Positions 49,017 through 58,526 of a DNA stretch of 64,000 nucleotides are shown here, in pieces; the first letter of the stretch is position 1, and every line of letters begins with the position of its first letter. The translations under genes were made by a program, and so were the position numbers. The stretch is from Arthrobacter sp. OY3WO11 (GTDB lineage: Bacteria > Actinomycetota > Actinomycetes > Actinomycetales > Micrococcaceae). The notes below the pieces were generated by a model that had not been told where the DNA came from, searched no databases, and saw only the letters and a program-made list of their open reading frames with translations. Where the stretch lies: the NCBI RefSeq assembly GCF_001641125.1, contig NZ_LWLP01000001.1, forward strand, positions 318,156 through 382,155, in the 5' to 3' direction.

Positions 49017-50290
49017 GCCTGACCCTGCTGGGCATTTTCCTCCTCCTGTTGCTGCTGGGCGTTCCGCTCTCAGTTTCACTCGGCATTGGCGTCATCGCCA
49101 CGCTGCTGATCTTCGACATCCCCCTTGACCTGTTGCCGCAGTCGATGATGAGCTCCATGAACAGCTTCCTGCTGGTTGCTGTCCCCTTGTTCGTCCTGGC
49201 CGGCAACCTCATGGCCGGAGGGGGTATTTCGGACCGCATCTTCCGTGGCGCCGAAGTCATCTTCGGCCGCTTCCGTGGCGGCCTGGGCCAAGTGAACATC
49301 GCATCCAGCGCGATCTTCGGCGGTATCTCCGGTTCTTCGGTTGCCGATATTGTCAGCCTTGGCAAGATCGAGATCAAGGCCATGACTGACCATAAGTACC
49401 CGCGGCCCTATGCGGCAGCGATGACCATGGTCACCGCTACCCTGTCCTCACTGATACCGCCGAGCATCCTCATGATCATCGCCGCCTCGACCGCGAACGT
49501 GTCGGTAGGCGCGGCACTCGCGGGAGGATTTGGACCGTCCATTGTCCTGATCCTCGTCCTGATGCTTGTGAATTTCTTCCTGTCGGCACGCCACGGTTAC
49601 GGCGAGGTCTCAAGGACACCTTTCAAGAAGGGCCTTCGGATCGTCCTCGAAGGAATCCCCGCCATGGGCGGCCCGGTGATCATCCTGGTGGGCATGTTCA
49701 GCGGAATCGTCACGCCCACGGAGGCGGCCGCCGTCGCCGTCTTCTACAGCCTGTTGGTCGGCATCTACGTCTACCGGGACATGAAGTGGCGCCAAATGCC
49801 CAAGATGATCGTGGACGCCGGGCTCACCACCGGCACCATCCTGCTCATCGCCATGATCGCCGGCGTCGCCTCTTACATCTTCACCATCGACGGGCTGCCG
49901 GCAAAGGTCAGCAGCTGGCTGCTGAGCGTCAGCACTGACCCCACCATCGTCATGCTGCTGATCGGCCTGATCCTGATCATCATCGGAACCGTGATGGACA
50001 AAGTCGCAGCCATCCTGCTTTGCACACCGGTGCTCATGCCCGCGGCCGTGTCTTCCGGGGTGGATCCCATCCACTTCATCGTCTTCCTCGTCGCTGCCCT
50101 TGCCGTTGGCCTGGTCACGCCGCCCGTGGGCGTCTGCCTGTTCGCGGCGTCCTATGTCAGCGGGCTGCCGATGGAGAAGATCGTGAAGGCCGCGGTGCCG
50201 CTCTACGCGGTCATGGTGGTTGCCATCGTCATGCTGGCCATCTTCCCGCAACTTATCCTGTGGCCGGCTGATCTCCTGACCGACCAATAA
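49013..50290 (+). CDS. dctM: TRAP transporter large permease
   Basis: A 425-residue permease with about twelve membrane segments and family motifs SSAIFGGISGSSVADI, LIPPSILMII and GIVTPTEAAAVAV. With DctP and DctQ it imports an organic or sugar acid using the sodium gradient. Coupled to dctQ by an ATGA overlap. Confidence 0.92.
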   Translation: MSLTLLGIFLLLLLLGVPLSVSLGIGVIATLLIFDIPLDLLPQSMMSSMNSFLLVAVPLFVLAGNLMAGGGISDRIFRGAEVIFGRFRGGLGQVNIASSAIFGGISGSSVADIVSLGKIEIKAMTDHKYPRPYAAAMTMVTATLSSLIPPSILMIIAASTANVSVGAALAGGFGPSIVLILVLMLVNFFLSARHGYGEVSRTPFKKGLRIVLEGIPAMGGPVIILVGMFSGIVTPTEAAAVAVFYSLLVGIYVYRDMKWRQMPKMIVDAGLTTGTILLIAMIAGVASYIFTIDGLPAKVSSWLLSVSTDPTIVMLLIGLILIIIGTVMDKVAAILLCTPVLMPAAVSSGVDPIHFIVFLVAALAVGLVTPPVGVCLFAASYVSGLPMEKIVKAAVPLYAVMVVAIVMLAIFPQLILWPADLLTDQ

Positions 50291-50351
50291 CCCCTGCCCT
50301 CAGTTCGCAATCCAAAACGTGCCTGCACGCCCTAATCCCTAAAGGATCCCA

Positions 50352-51263
50352 ATGCCTGAACATGACCACCCAGCGCTTGCCCTGATGGGATTAGGGCCGA
50401 TGGGGGAACCCATGGCGCGCCGGCTCCTGAAGGGCTACGGCGAGCTGACAGTTTGGAACCGAACTGCTTCGAAGGCCAAAGCCTTGGTGGGCCTGGGCGC
50501 CCGCGTTGCGGCCTCACCTTTTGAGGCGGCCGCTGACGTTGTTCTCACCGTGTTGCCGGACCTGGGCCACGTCGAATCGTTGCTTCCGGGAGACGAGGGC
50601 CTGATAGCCGGATGGACAGCCAGGGCCATCAGCAGCCCAATACTCGTCGTGCACGGGACCGTCTCGCCGGGGGCAGTGGCGGCCTTCGGCGAACGGATGC
50701 TTCGCGACCATGGCGTCCGGGTCCTTGACGCCCCCGTCAGCGGCGGCACCGTGGGCGCCCAGGACGGCACCCTGAGCATCATGGTGGGCGGGGACGAGGA
50801 CACGTTTAACTCGGTCACCCCGGCGTTCCAGTTCATGGGCAGCACCATCCGGCACATGGGCCCTGGAGGTTCGGGCGCATTGGCCAAGGCCTGCAACCAG
50901 ATCGTGGTCGCCGGCACGGTCACGGCAGTTTCCGAAGCCATGCTTCTCGCGCGCGGCGGGGGACTCGATCCATCCGTCATGCTTGAACTGCTCCGGGGCG
51001 GGCTGGCCGACTCCGAAGTGCTGCGCCAAAAAGGGCACAGATGGATTGACGCCGACTTCACAGGTGGCGGCAGCGCCCAAAACCAGCTGAAGGACCTCAA
51101 CTTCGTGCTGGGGGCGGCTGGAGCGGCACATTTGGAGCTACCCCTGAGCACGGTAATCAAGGATCTTTTCGAGGATATGATCGCGCGGGGGGACGGCGCC
51201 CTCGACCACACCGGGATTTTCCGGACGCTGGCTCAGCGCAGCAGCGCTCTCACGGAGACCTGA
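50352..51263 (+). CDS. NAD-dependent beta-hydroxyacid dehydrogenase (HIBADH family)
   Basis: A 303-residue oxidoreductase with the Rossmann motif MGLGPMGEPMARRLL, the substrate motif DAPVSGGTVGAQDGTL and the catalytic lysine in GALAKACNQ. The family includes 3-hydroxyisobutyrate, tartronate-semialdehyde, L-threonate and 6-phosphogluconate dehydrogenases. It follows dctM by 61 bases and probably acts on the imported sugar acid; L-threonate or a similar aldonate is a reasonable guess. Confidence 0.86.
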   Translation: MPEHDHPALALMGLGPMGEPMARRLLKGYGELTVWNRTASKAKALVGLGARVAASPFEAAADVVLTVLPDLGHVESLLPGDEGLIAGWTARAISSPILVVHGTVSPGAVAAFGERMLRDHGVRVLDAPVSGGTVGAQDGTLSIMVGGDEDTFNSVTPAFQFMGSTIRHMGPGGSGALAKACNQIVVAGTVTAVSEAMLLARGGGLDPSVMLELLRGGLADSEVLRQKGHRWIDADFTGGGSAQNQLKDLNFVLGAAGAAHLELPLSTVIKDLFEDMIARGDGALDHTGIFRTLAQRSSALTET

Positions 51264-51292
51264 AAACCCTCACGAACAGCGAGAACCCCACC

Positions 51293-52297
51293 TCACCCAA
51301 TAGGCGCCGGCCCCAGCTCATCAAGCAGCTTCTGCATGGCCACATACGCCTTGTTGCGGTAGGCGATCAGCTCCGGGGTGCGCTCGGCCGGGACGTTGAG
51401 GAACCCTGCGCCGGTCTTGGTGCCGAGCTTCCCGGCCTCCACCAGCTCACTCAAAATCGCAGGCGTGGCGAACCGCTCCGGGAACTCCTTCTGCAGGGAC
51501 TTGTAGCAGAAGTTGTACACGTCCAGCCCGGCCATGTCCGCAATCGCGAATGGCCCGAAGAACGGCAGCCGGAAGCCGAACGTGGTGCGCACCAGGGTGT
51601 CCACGTCATCCGCCGTCGCAATGCCCTGCTCCACCAGCTGCGCCGCCTCGTGGAACAGTGCGTACTGCAGCCGGTTCAGCACAAAACCGGTGGTGTCCTT
51701 GACCACGGCGGTCTGCTTGCCGGCGGCATGGACCAGCTCGCGGACGGCGCCCACGGTGGAGGCGGACGTTCCGGCGTGCGGAATGATCTCCACGCCGGGA
51801 ATGAAGGGCGACGGGTTCGAGAAATGCACACCCAGGAACCGTTCCGGGTTGCTGACCGGCCCGGACAGTTCGGCGATGGAGATGGTGGAGGTGTTGGAAC
51901 CGATGATGGCATCCGGCCGGGCGGCGGCACTGATGCGGGCCAGGGTCTGGTGCTTGATGGCCAGGATTTCGGGGACCGCCTCCTCGATGAAGTCCGCGTC
52001 CGCCACGGCTTCCTCGATGTCCTTCGCGGCCCACAGGTTCTGCTTCAGGATCTCGGTGGAACCGGCAGGAAACAGTCCGTCGGCCACGAACTGGTCGGAC
52101 TCAACCAGGAGCCTGTCGTAGTTGCTCTGCGCCAGCTCAGCGGACACATCGGAGAGGGCCACGCGCGCCCCACCAAGCGCCAGGACCTGCGCGATCCCGC
52201 CGCCCATGTAGCCGGAGCCCACGATGGCGATCTTCCCGGCGCCGGGAGTGCCCGGGCCGCCGCCGGTGCTGGTTGGGTGGGATGAATTTTCGGTCAT
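51293..52297 (-). CDS. 3-hydroxyacyl-CoA-dehydrogenase-fold oxidoreductase
   Basis: A 334-residue protein of the 3HCDH family with GSGYMGGGIAQ, SNTSTISIAELS and the catalytic histidine in GVHFSNP. Despite the name, this fold also includes L-gulonate 3-dehydrogenase and other polyol-acid enzymes. It is the last gene of an 11-gene sugar operon, two bases after the RpiB-like gene, so a carbohydrate substrate is more likely than an acyl-CoA. Confidence 0.83.
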   Translation of the reverse strand: MTENSSHPTSTGGGPGTPGAGKIAIVGSGYMGGGIAQVLALGGARVALSDVSAELAQSNYDRLLVESDQFVADGLFPAGSTEILKQNLWAAKDIEEAVADADFIEEAVPEILAIKHQTLARISAAARPDAIIGSNTSTISIAELSGPVSNPERFLGVHFSNPSPFIPGVEIIPHAGTSASTVGAVRELVHAAGKQTAVVKDTTGFVLNRLQYALFHEAAQLVEQGIATADDVDTLVRTTFGFRLPFFGPFAIADMAGLDVYNFCYKSLQKEFPERFATPAILSELVEAGKLGTKTGAGFLNVPAERTPELIAYRNKAYVAMQKLLDELGPAPIG

Positions 52298-52299
52298 GG

Positions 52300-52788
52300 T
52301 CAGACTGCTTTCGTGGATTCGGGTTCGTAGGAGCAGATGGCGTCCACCTTTGCGGCGGAGGCCGAGGTCTCGTCAAACCGGTAGCCGAGCCATTCGCCTA
52401 CCAATTTCTTGGCCAGTTCCAGGCCGATGACGCGCTGGCCCATGGTGAGGACCTGCGCGTTGTTGCTCAGCACCGAGCGCTCCACCGAGTACCCGTCGTG
52501 CGCGGTGACCGCCCGGATTCCCGGGACCTTGTTGGCCGCGATGGCCACGCCCAGCCCGGTGCCACAGATCAGCAGGGCGCGGTCCGCCTCGCCCCGGGCC
52601 ACCTTGCGGGCAGCGTCGACGGCGACGTGCGGGTACGCGGTGGTGTCGCCGGCACCAACGCCCACGTCCAGGACGGACGCAACGCGGCTGTCAGCTTCGA
52701 GCAGCGCCTTCAGCGCTTCCTTGTACTCGACGCCGGCCTCGTCGTTCCCGATGACAATCCGCCATCCTGCCGCAGCGCCGGCGCTCAT
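52300..52788 (-). CDS. RpiB/LacAB-family sugar-phosphate isomerase
   Basis: A 162-residue isomerase. The catalytic cysteine is in [15 protein letters not shown] (Cys75) and NNAQVLTMG is conserved. The N-terminal motif is GNDEAG where RpiB proteins usually have (S/A)DHAG, so the first His is replaced by Glu. This, and the linked DhaK-type kinase, fits tetrulose-phosphate isomerases better than ribose-5-phosphate isomerase. Overlaps the kinase stop by four bases. Confidence 0.85.
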   Translation of the reverse strand: MSAGAAAGWRIVIGNDEAGVEYKEALKALLEADSRVASVLDVGVGAGDTTAYPHVAVDAARKVARGEADRALLICGTGLGVAIAANKVPGIRAVTAHDGYSVERSVLSNNAQVLTMGQRVIGLELAKKLVGEWLGYRFDETSASAAKVDAICSYEPESTKAV

Positions 52789-54554
52789 GCCTGAGCCCCA
52801 TTTCCGGCCACCAAAGCGGCCGCCCTGGGATAGGACAGGGCCGGCGAAGGCTCAAAGTAATCAGAAATCCGAGTCGCTATCAGGGCGAAGGACACCGCTC
52901 CGGGATCCGGGTGGCCCAGGCTCTTTTCGGCCAGCGGCCGAGCCCTTCCCTTCAGCGGGCGCAGGGATGCGGTGGCGTCGGCCGCCTGCCGGGCGGCGGT
53001 AACCGCGGCGGCCAGGGCCCCGCTTACTGGCGACCCGCCGTCGAACGCGGCTACAAACGCGTCCCGGAAGGGAAGCAGCGCGTCCACCATGGTCTTGTCG
53101 CCCACATCAGCCTTGCCCAGGCTGGTGACGGCGTCCGCGAAGGCGGTCACGGCGACGGCTGCGTCCTCACCAGAGTACGATTCCTTGTTGCCGAGGGACC
53201 GCCCGGCAGCGGCCAGGGCGGATCCCCAGAGCGCCCCGGAGGTGCCGCCGGCCCGCTCGCTCCAGGCCTCGCCCGCCGCGGCGAGCACGCGGTGAACCGA
53301 AAGTCCAAGGCCGGCAGCTTCACCGGCCGCTGCCACCGCTGCGTCCACGCCCCGGCGCATGCCGACGCCATGATCGCCGTCGCCGGCAATGGCATCCAGC
53401 CTGCCCAGTTCACGTTCATGGTCGACGACGGCGTCCCTCGCCTGGGTGAGCACGGCGGCTGCCAGCCGGCCCAGCCCGGCTGCTGCCGCCGTCGTATCTT
53501 CTCCTTCGGCGGCCAGGGCACCTTCCGGTGCGGCCAGTTCCCGCCGAGGCCGCGGTGCCAGGCTGCCCTTGCGGTACCCGGGTGTGTCGGCCGGGGCCGT
53601 CCAGTAGCGCTCCAGTTCGTCATCAAGCCACAGCAGCGTCAGGGACAGGCCGGACATGTCCAGGCTGGTGACCAGTTCGCCGCATTCCGGCTCCACGATG
53701 GTCAGGCCGGCGGCGGTGAGGAGCTTGTCGATCTTGCCGAACAGCAGGAACAGTTCCTCATACTTCACCCTGCCGAGCCCGTTGAGGATGGCCACCACAC
53801 GGCTCCCGGCATCATCAGGCTTGTCCCGGAGCAGGCCGGAGACGAGCAGTTCGGCCAGTTCGGACGCCGTGGGCATGGGATGATCCGAGATCCCGGGTTC
53901 GCCGTGGATGCCCAGCCCGAGCGACATCCCGCTGGCCGGCACGTGGAACAGCGGTTCGGCAGCGCCCGGCAGGGTACAGCCGTCGAAAGCCACGCCGAGG
54001 GACCGCGTGCGGTGGTTGGCCAGCACGGCAAGCCGTTCGACGCCGTCCAGGTCCAGTCCCGCTTCGGCTGCGGCGCCGGCGATCTTGAAGACGGTCAGGT
54101 CACCGGCGATTCCACGGCGTTTCTCGATCTGGTCCAGCGGGGCGCTGGCGATGTCATCGGTGACCAGGACGGTGCGGGTCTCGATGCCTTCGGCGTTGAG
54201 CCGCTGCTGTGCCTCGCCGAAGTGGATCACGTCCCCGGCGTAGTTGCCGTAGCTGAACAGCACGCCGCCGCCGGCGTTGGCCGCCTTTGCCACCCGGTAC
54301 GCCTGCCCGGCCGAGGGCGACGTGAAGATGTTGCCGCACACCGCACCGGCGGCGAGGCCCGGCCCCACCAGGCCGGCGAAGGCCGGGTAATGGCCGGAGC
54401 CGCCGCCCACCACCACGGCCACCTGGCCGGCTGGCACCTCGGTGGAGCGGACAACGCCGCCGTCCACCCTGGCCACGTAGCCGCGGTTGGCTGCCACCAG
54501 GCCGTCCAGTGCCTCCTCCGCAAAGTCCGCGGGGTTGTCAAAGATCTGGGTCAT
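52785..54554 (-). CDS. DhaK-DhaL fused kinase (dihydroxyacetone/erythrulose kinase family)
   Basis: A 589-residue ATP-dependent ketose kinase. The DhaK half binds substrate through a histidine in LGIHGEPGI and has [13 protein letters not shown]. The DhaL half carries ATP/Mg motifs [10 protein letters not shown] and GGTSGALWG. The single-chain form uses ATP and not PEP. Placement beside the RpiB-like isomerase suggests phosphorylation of erythrulose or a similar short ketose. I place the start at ATG 54554, where DhaK homology begins. Confidence 0.88.
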   Translation of the reverse strand: MTQIFDNPADFAEEALDGLVAANRGYVARVDGGVVRSTEVPAGQVAVVVGGGSGHYPAFAGLVGPGLAAGAVCGNIFTSPSAGQAYRVAKAANAGGGVLFSYGNYAGDVIHFGEAQQRLNAEGIETRTVLVTDDIASAPLDQIEKRRGIAGDLTVFKIAGAAAEAGLDLDGVERLAVLANHRTRSLGVAFDGCTLPGAAEPLFHVPASGMSLGLGIHGEPGISDHPMPTASELAELLVSGLLRDKPDDAGSRVVAILNGLGRVKYEELFLLFGKIDKLLTAAGLTIVEPECGELVTSLDMSGLSLTLLWLDDELERYWTAPADTPGYRKGSLAPRPRRELAAPEGALAAEGEDTTAAAAGLGRLAAAVLTQARDAVVDHERELGRLDAIAGDGDHGVGMRRGVDAAVAAAGEAAGLGLSVHRVLAAAGEAWSERAGGTSGALWGSALAAAGRSLGNKESYSGEDAAVAVTAFADAVTSLGKADVGDKTMVDALLPFRDAFVAAFDGGSPVSGALAAAVTAARQAADATASLRPLKGRARPLAEKSLGHPDPGAVSFALIATRISDYFEPSPALSYPRAAALVAGNGAQA

Positions 54555-54601
54555 GGTTTCCTCATCGAATCCTTGGGTTGGGATAGGCGGTGGTGCAGCG
54601 A

Positions 54602-55600
54602 TTACACGCGGGCGGGCTGCGCCGGCTGCTGCCGGCCCTGGGCCACCTGGCTGCTGCCCAAGGCGTAACCGGCGGCCTTGGGGAGGATGTGGCGGCGGAG
54701 GTACTCCTGGTTGCTGGCCGAGACACTTAGGCCGTCCCCGCCGTAGTGTTCGGTGCAAAGGATCCCCTGGAACCCGGCGGCCAGGGCCACTTTGAACGCC
54801 TCCCGGTAGTTGATGAGGCCGCTTTCCATGGGAGCCGGCATGGTGACGTATGAATCGCGGGCCGCGTCCTCGTCCCGGAAGTAGTTCTTCATGTGCCAGA
54901 AGTTGGCGTACGGCAGGGTTTTGGCCACCAGCTCCCGCCAGTCCTCCACCGGCCGGTGCAGCCGGATCAGGTTTCCGAGGTCCGGGTTGAGGCCCACGTT
55001 GGAAAGCCCAATGTCCTGGACAAGGCGCACGGAGGAGTCCGCGGTGCCCAGGTACGTGTCCTCGTACATCTCCAGCGAGAGCAGGAGGCCCACATCGGCG
55101 GCGTGCCGGCCGAGTTCCCGGAGGCGCGAAACCGCATTGCCCCATGCTTCCCGGTCTCCCTTCGGGTCCTTGTGCCCTTCAACCGTCCAGAACCAAAGCT
55201 GTTTCTGCTGCTCCGGCGTGATGGCCTGGTGCAGGCCAAAGGAAACAACCTCACACCCCAGCTCGGCCGCCGCGTCAATGGTCCGGTGGCTGTACGCCAG
55301 GTTGGCTTCCCAGTTCCGCCCGTCAATGACGCTGCGACGGATGGCGGAGACGGCAGGGGTGCCGATGCCCACGTCCTGTGCCGTCTGCCTGAACTCGGCG
55401 AGCCGGCCCGGGCTGAGGTCACCGGGCCGGACCCAGCTGTCCGTCAGGTCCGCGTTGACGAACCCGGCCTCCTTCACCTCGGTCAACGCCGCCGCCCAGG
55501 CGGAGGCATCGGCGTCGTTGATGTGGGTTCCTTGGGCGCTGGTGCCCGGGAAGGGCAGCATGGCCGCGGTGATGGGCCAGTTCTCGGCGGTGTAGGCCAT
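54602..55600 (-). CDS. Sugar phosphate isomerase/epimerase (AP-endonuclease-2 TIM barrel)
   Basis: A 332-residue TIM-barrel protein of the xylose-isomerase-like family. Probable metal ligands are the Glu in LSLEMYEDTY, the Asp in GLNPDLGNLIRLH, the His in FWHMKNYF and the Glu in CTEHYGGDG. It begins with MAYTAENWP and is two bases downstream of the Gfo/Idh gene. Such enzymes epimerise or isomerise keto sugars. Confidence 0.83.
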   Translation of the reverse strand: MAYTAENWPITAAMLPFPGTSAQGTHINDADASAWAAALTEVKEAGFVNADLTDSWVRPGDLSPGRLAEFRQTAQDVGIGTPAVSAIRRSVIDGRNWEANLAYSHRTIDAAAELGCEVVSFGLHQAITPEQQKQLWFWTVEGHKDPKGDREAWGNAVSRLRELGRHAADVGLLLSLEMYEDTYLGTADSSVRLVQDIGLSNVGLNPDLGNLIRLHRPVEDWRELVAKTLPYANFWHMKNYFRDEDAARDSYVTMPAPMESGLINYREAFKVALAAGFQGILCTEHYGGDGLSVSASNQEYLRRHILPKAAGYALGSSQVAQGRQQPAQPARV

Positions 55601-55602
55601 GC

Positions 55603-56727
55603 CTACGACGCTTCCTGGGCCTGGAGCCTGTCCAGCTCCCCGGCCAGGACGGTCAGCTCCACGCTCGCCGGCCGCTCCACGGTGCTGCGGATGGCTACCG
55701 CCGCGCCGCTGTTGGCTGATTCCAGCACGGATTCCATCACTTCGAGGGCGTGGTAGGCCATCGCTCCGCCGGCGCGGGGCTCGGCCCCGGCGGGCGTGGA
55801 CGCAAGGTCCGCGATGCCGAAGCCGCGACCGGAGTCAACGTAGCCGGCGGACACGGGAAGGGTTTCCCAGTCCTCGGCGCCGAGGGAGAACAGCTGGACG
55901 TCGCCGTCGAAGTGGTTCGGGTCCGGCACCACCAGGGATCCGCGTTCCCCGTGGATCTCGATGTTGGGGGACTTGGACTTCACGGCGTCGAAGCTCATGA
56001 ACAGGGTGGAGAGCGCACCGGAGGCGTGCACCAGGACACCGGTCACATGGGAATCGATGTCGACGGGGACCTTCTCGCCCTGGCGGGGTCCGGAGCCGAT
56101 GGTGCGTTCGTTGCGGGTGTGGCTTGCGGCGCCGATGACCGAGACCACCGGGCCCAGCAGGGTGACGAGTGCGGTCACGTAGTACGGGCCCATGTCCAGG
56201 AGGGGGCCACCGCCGGGCTGGTAGTAGAAGTCCGGGTTCGGGTGCCACCGCTCATGGCCCGGAGTCACCATGGTGGCGCTCGCCGAGATGGGGGCACCGA
56301 TCAGGCCGTCATCGATCGCCTTGCGCGCCGTCTGGATGCCGGTGCCCAGCACCGTGTCCGGGGCGCAGCCGACGGCGACTCCCGCCTCCCGCGCGGCGTC
56401 CAGCACCTGCCGTGCTTCCGCGGTGGTGGTAGCAAGGGGCTTCTCGCCGTACACGCTCTTCCCGGCGGAGATGGCCTTCAGCGCCACCTCTGCATGGGCG
56501 GCGGGGATGGTCAGGTTCAGGACAAGTTCGACGTCGTCCGCGGCGAGGAGTTCCTCGACGGAGATGGCGCGGACGCCGTCGTAGGCATCCGCCACGGCCT
56601 GGGCACGTGCGGGGTCCAGGTCCGCCACGGCCACCAGGTCAATCTGTCCGAGTTTGCGGAAGTTCGCCAGGTACTGCGCGATGATGGCTCCGCAGCCAAT
56701 GATTCCGACTTTCAACGACTTGCCCAC
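55603..56727 (-). CDS. Gfo/Idh/MocA-family oxidoreductase (operon copy 2)
   Basis: A 374-residue NAD(P)-dependent sugar dehydrogenase: Rossmann loop VGIIGCGAIIAQ, the EKPLA motif in YGEKPLATT, and MGPYYVTALVTLLG in the substrate domain. It starts with GTG at 56727, inside the end of the ThuA gene (16-base overlap). Members oxidise a ring hydroxyl to a keto sugar or the reverse. Confidence 0.86.
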   Translation of the reverse strand: MGKSLKVGIIGCGAIIAQYLANFRKLGQIDLVAVADLDPARAQAVADAYDGVRAISVEELLAADDVELVLNLTIPAAHAEVALKAISAGKSVYGEKPLATTTAEARQVLDAAREAGVAVGCAPDTVLGTGIQTARKAIDDGLIGAPISASATMVTPGHERWHPNPDFYYQPGGGPLLDMGPYYVTALVTLLGPVVSVIGAASHTRNERTIGSGPRQGEKVPVDIDSHVTGVLVHASGALSTLFMSFDAVKSKSPNIEIHGERGSLVVPDPNHFDGDVQLFSLGAEDWETLPVSAGYVDSGRGFGIADLASTPAGAEPRAGGAMAYHALEVMESVLESANSGAAVAIRSTVERPASVELTVLAGELDRLQAQEAS

Positions 56728-57410
56728 AGCAGGCCCCTTTCGATGATGGTGCGGACGTTGGTGTCCTGGAGGATGTCGACCCGGTGGCCGGGGGTGGCGA
56801 CAAAGATGCGGCCTTTGCCCCATTGGCGGGTCCAGATGGCGGGGGAGGTGACCTCCCGGTTCCAGGGGTCCCACTCGCGGACCTTCTGGGTGGTGGTGGC
56901 CAGGACATCGATGTAGTCGTCGGAGAGCACCCAGTACTGCTCGGTGACCAGGTCGAAGTCGGAGAGGCCCTTGGTGATGGGGTGTTCCGCGGCCGCCGGG
57001 AGCATGTTGACCGTGTAGGGAACGTAGTTGTCCGACTGCTCGCCGATGCACTCGTCCGGGTGCTTGCCCGGGTGGCAGGCGAACTGGCCGCCGATCAGGT
57101 GCAGGTAGTCCGAGTTGTTGCGGTAGGAATCGGCGATGCCGCCGTGCCAGCCGGCCAGGCCGGTGCCGTTTTCGACGGCGGTCCGCAGCCCGGCGAACTC
57201 GTCCTTTTCGATGGTGGTCATGGTCATGCACTGCATGATCAGGTCCACGCCTGCCATGTATTCGGCGTCTGCATAGACCTTGGGGGATTCTTCGACGCGG
57301 ACGTCGTAGCCGTTGTCCTTGAGGTAGGGGATGAAGAGTTCCGTGGCCTCGTACGGCTGGTGGCCGTCCCAGCCGCCGCGGACCACCAGGGCGTTCTTGC
57401 GTTCTGTCAT
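56712..57410 (-). CDS. ThuA-domain protein
   Basis: A 232-residue protein with a glutamine-amidotransferase-like fold typical of ThuA: VVRGGWDGHQPYEATE near the start, LAGWHGGIADSY in the middle and YVPYTVNML later. In rhizobia ThuA works with the Gfo/Idh protein ThuB in trehalose or other disaccharide use through 3-keto sugars. Here too it adjoins a Gfo/Idh gene. The ATG is at 57410. Confidence 0.84.
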   Translation of the reverse strand: MTERKNALVVRGGWDGHQPYEATELFIPYLKDNGYDVRVEESPKVYADAEYMAGVDLIMQCMTMTTIEKDEFAGLRTAVENGTGLAGWHGGIADSYRNNSDYLHLIGGQFACHPGKHPDECIGEQSDNYVPYTVNMLPAAAEHPITKGLSDFDLVTEQYWVLSDDYIDVLATTTQKVREWDPWNREVTSPAIWTRQWGKGRIFVATPGHRVDILQDTNVRTIIERGLLWASR

Positions 57411-57442
57411 GTCGGGGTTTCCTTTTGTTTGGCTGCCGGCCG

Positions 57443-57484
57443 GGGCCGGAAAGTCTGGGCCGGAAAGTCTGGGCCGGAAGGTCT
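57443..57484. repeat. Three 14-bp tandem repeats
   Basis: GGGCCGGAAAGTCT occurs twice exactly and a third time with one change (GGGCCGGAAGGTCT), ending four bases before the TIM-barrel gene's stop codon side, between that gene and thuA. It may be a slippage product that has widened the 77-base gap. Confidence 0.8.
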
Positions 57485-57487
57485 GGG

Positions 57488-58492
57488 TCAGCGGCTGGAG
57501 AAGGCGGCGTCGAAAGCGGCCGCTGGCGGGGCGATCCGGGCGAGTTCCTTGACCATCGCCAGCGCCTGCGGTGCGCCGACGAGCCGGTCCATGCCGGCGT
57601 CCTCCCACTCGATGCTGGTGGGCCCGGTGTAGCCGATGGCGTTTAAGGTACGGAAGATCCGGTTCCACTGGACGTCCCCGTGCCCGGCGGTGACGAAGTC
57701 CCAGCCGCGCCGGGGGTCCGCCCAGGCCAGGTGGGAGCCCAGGCGCCCGTTGCGGCCATCGAGCTGGCGGACTGATTCCTTGACGTGCACGTGGAGGATG
57801 TGGTCCGCGAAGTCCTGCAGGAACATCACCGGGTCCAGGTCCTGCCAGATGAAGTGGGACGGGTCGAAGTTCAGGCCGAAGCCCTTTCGGTGCCCGATCG
57901 CTTCCAGGGTGCGCTTGGCGGTCCAGTAGTCGTAGGCGATCTCGGACGGGTGGACCTCCAGGGCGAACCGGACCCCCACCTCGTCGAAGACATCCAGGAT
58001 GGGGTTCCAGCGGTCCGCGAAGTCCTGGTAGCCGGCGTCGATCATTGCCTCCGGGGCGGGCGGGAACATCGCCACGGCCTTCCAGATGGAGGATCCGGTG
58101 AACCCTGTGACGGTCTTGACGCCCAGGCGGGCGGCTGCCCGGGCTGTGTCCTTCATGGACTCCGCGGCCCGGCGGCGCACTCCTTCAGGTTCGCCGTCGC
58201 CCCAGATTTCCGCCGACAGGATGCCCTGGTGGCGTTCATCGATGGGGTCATCGCACACAGCCTGCCCGGTGAGGTGGTTGGCGATGGCGAAGACCTGGAG
58301 ATTGTTCTTCTCCAGGATGTCCAGCCGTCCCTGGAGGTAGTTGTCGTCCTCCGCGGCCCGGCGGGGGTCCAGGTGGTCACCCCAGCAGGCGATCTCGAGC
58401 CCGTCGAAGCCCCACTCACCGGCGAGCCGGGCCACCTCCTCGAACGGCAGGTCGGCCCACTGCCCGGTAAAAAGCGTGATGGGTCGTGTCAT
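57488..58492 (-). CDS. Sugar phosphate isomerase/epimerase (TIM barrel)
   Basis: A 334-residue TIM-barrel enzyme starting [15 protein letters not shown]. Likely metal ligands are the Glu in [13 protein letters not shown], the Asp in GLNFDPSHF, the His in ILHVHVKE and the Glu in [10 protein letters not shown]. It is of the same superfamily as the gene at 54.6 kb but a different branch. Probably acts on the product of the adjacent Gfo/Idh enzyme. Confidence 0.86.
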   Translation of the reverse strand: MTRPITLFTGQWADLPFEEVARLAGEWGFDGLEIACWGDHLDPRRAAEDDNYLQGRLDILEKNNLQVFAIANHLTGQAVCDDPIDERHQGILSAEIWGDGEPEGVRRRAAESMKDTARAAARLGVKTVTGFTGSSIWKAVAMFPPAPEAMIDAGYQDFADRWNPILDVFDEVGVRFALEVHPSEIAYDYWTAKRTLEAIGHRKGFGLNFDPSHFIWQDLDPVMFLQDFADHILHVHVKESVRQLDGRNGRLGSHLAWADPRRGWDFVTAGHGDVQWNRIFRTLNAIGYTGPTSIEWEDAGMDRLVGAPQALAMVKELARIAPPAAAFDAAFSSR

Positions 58493-58526
58493 GACTGTTC
58501 CTTCGCTTGTTCCTGTGTTCACGTTC

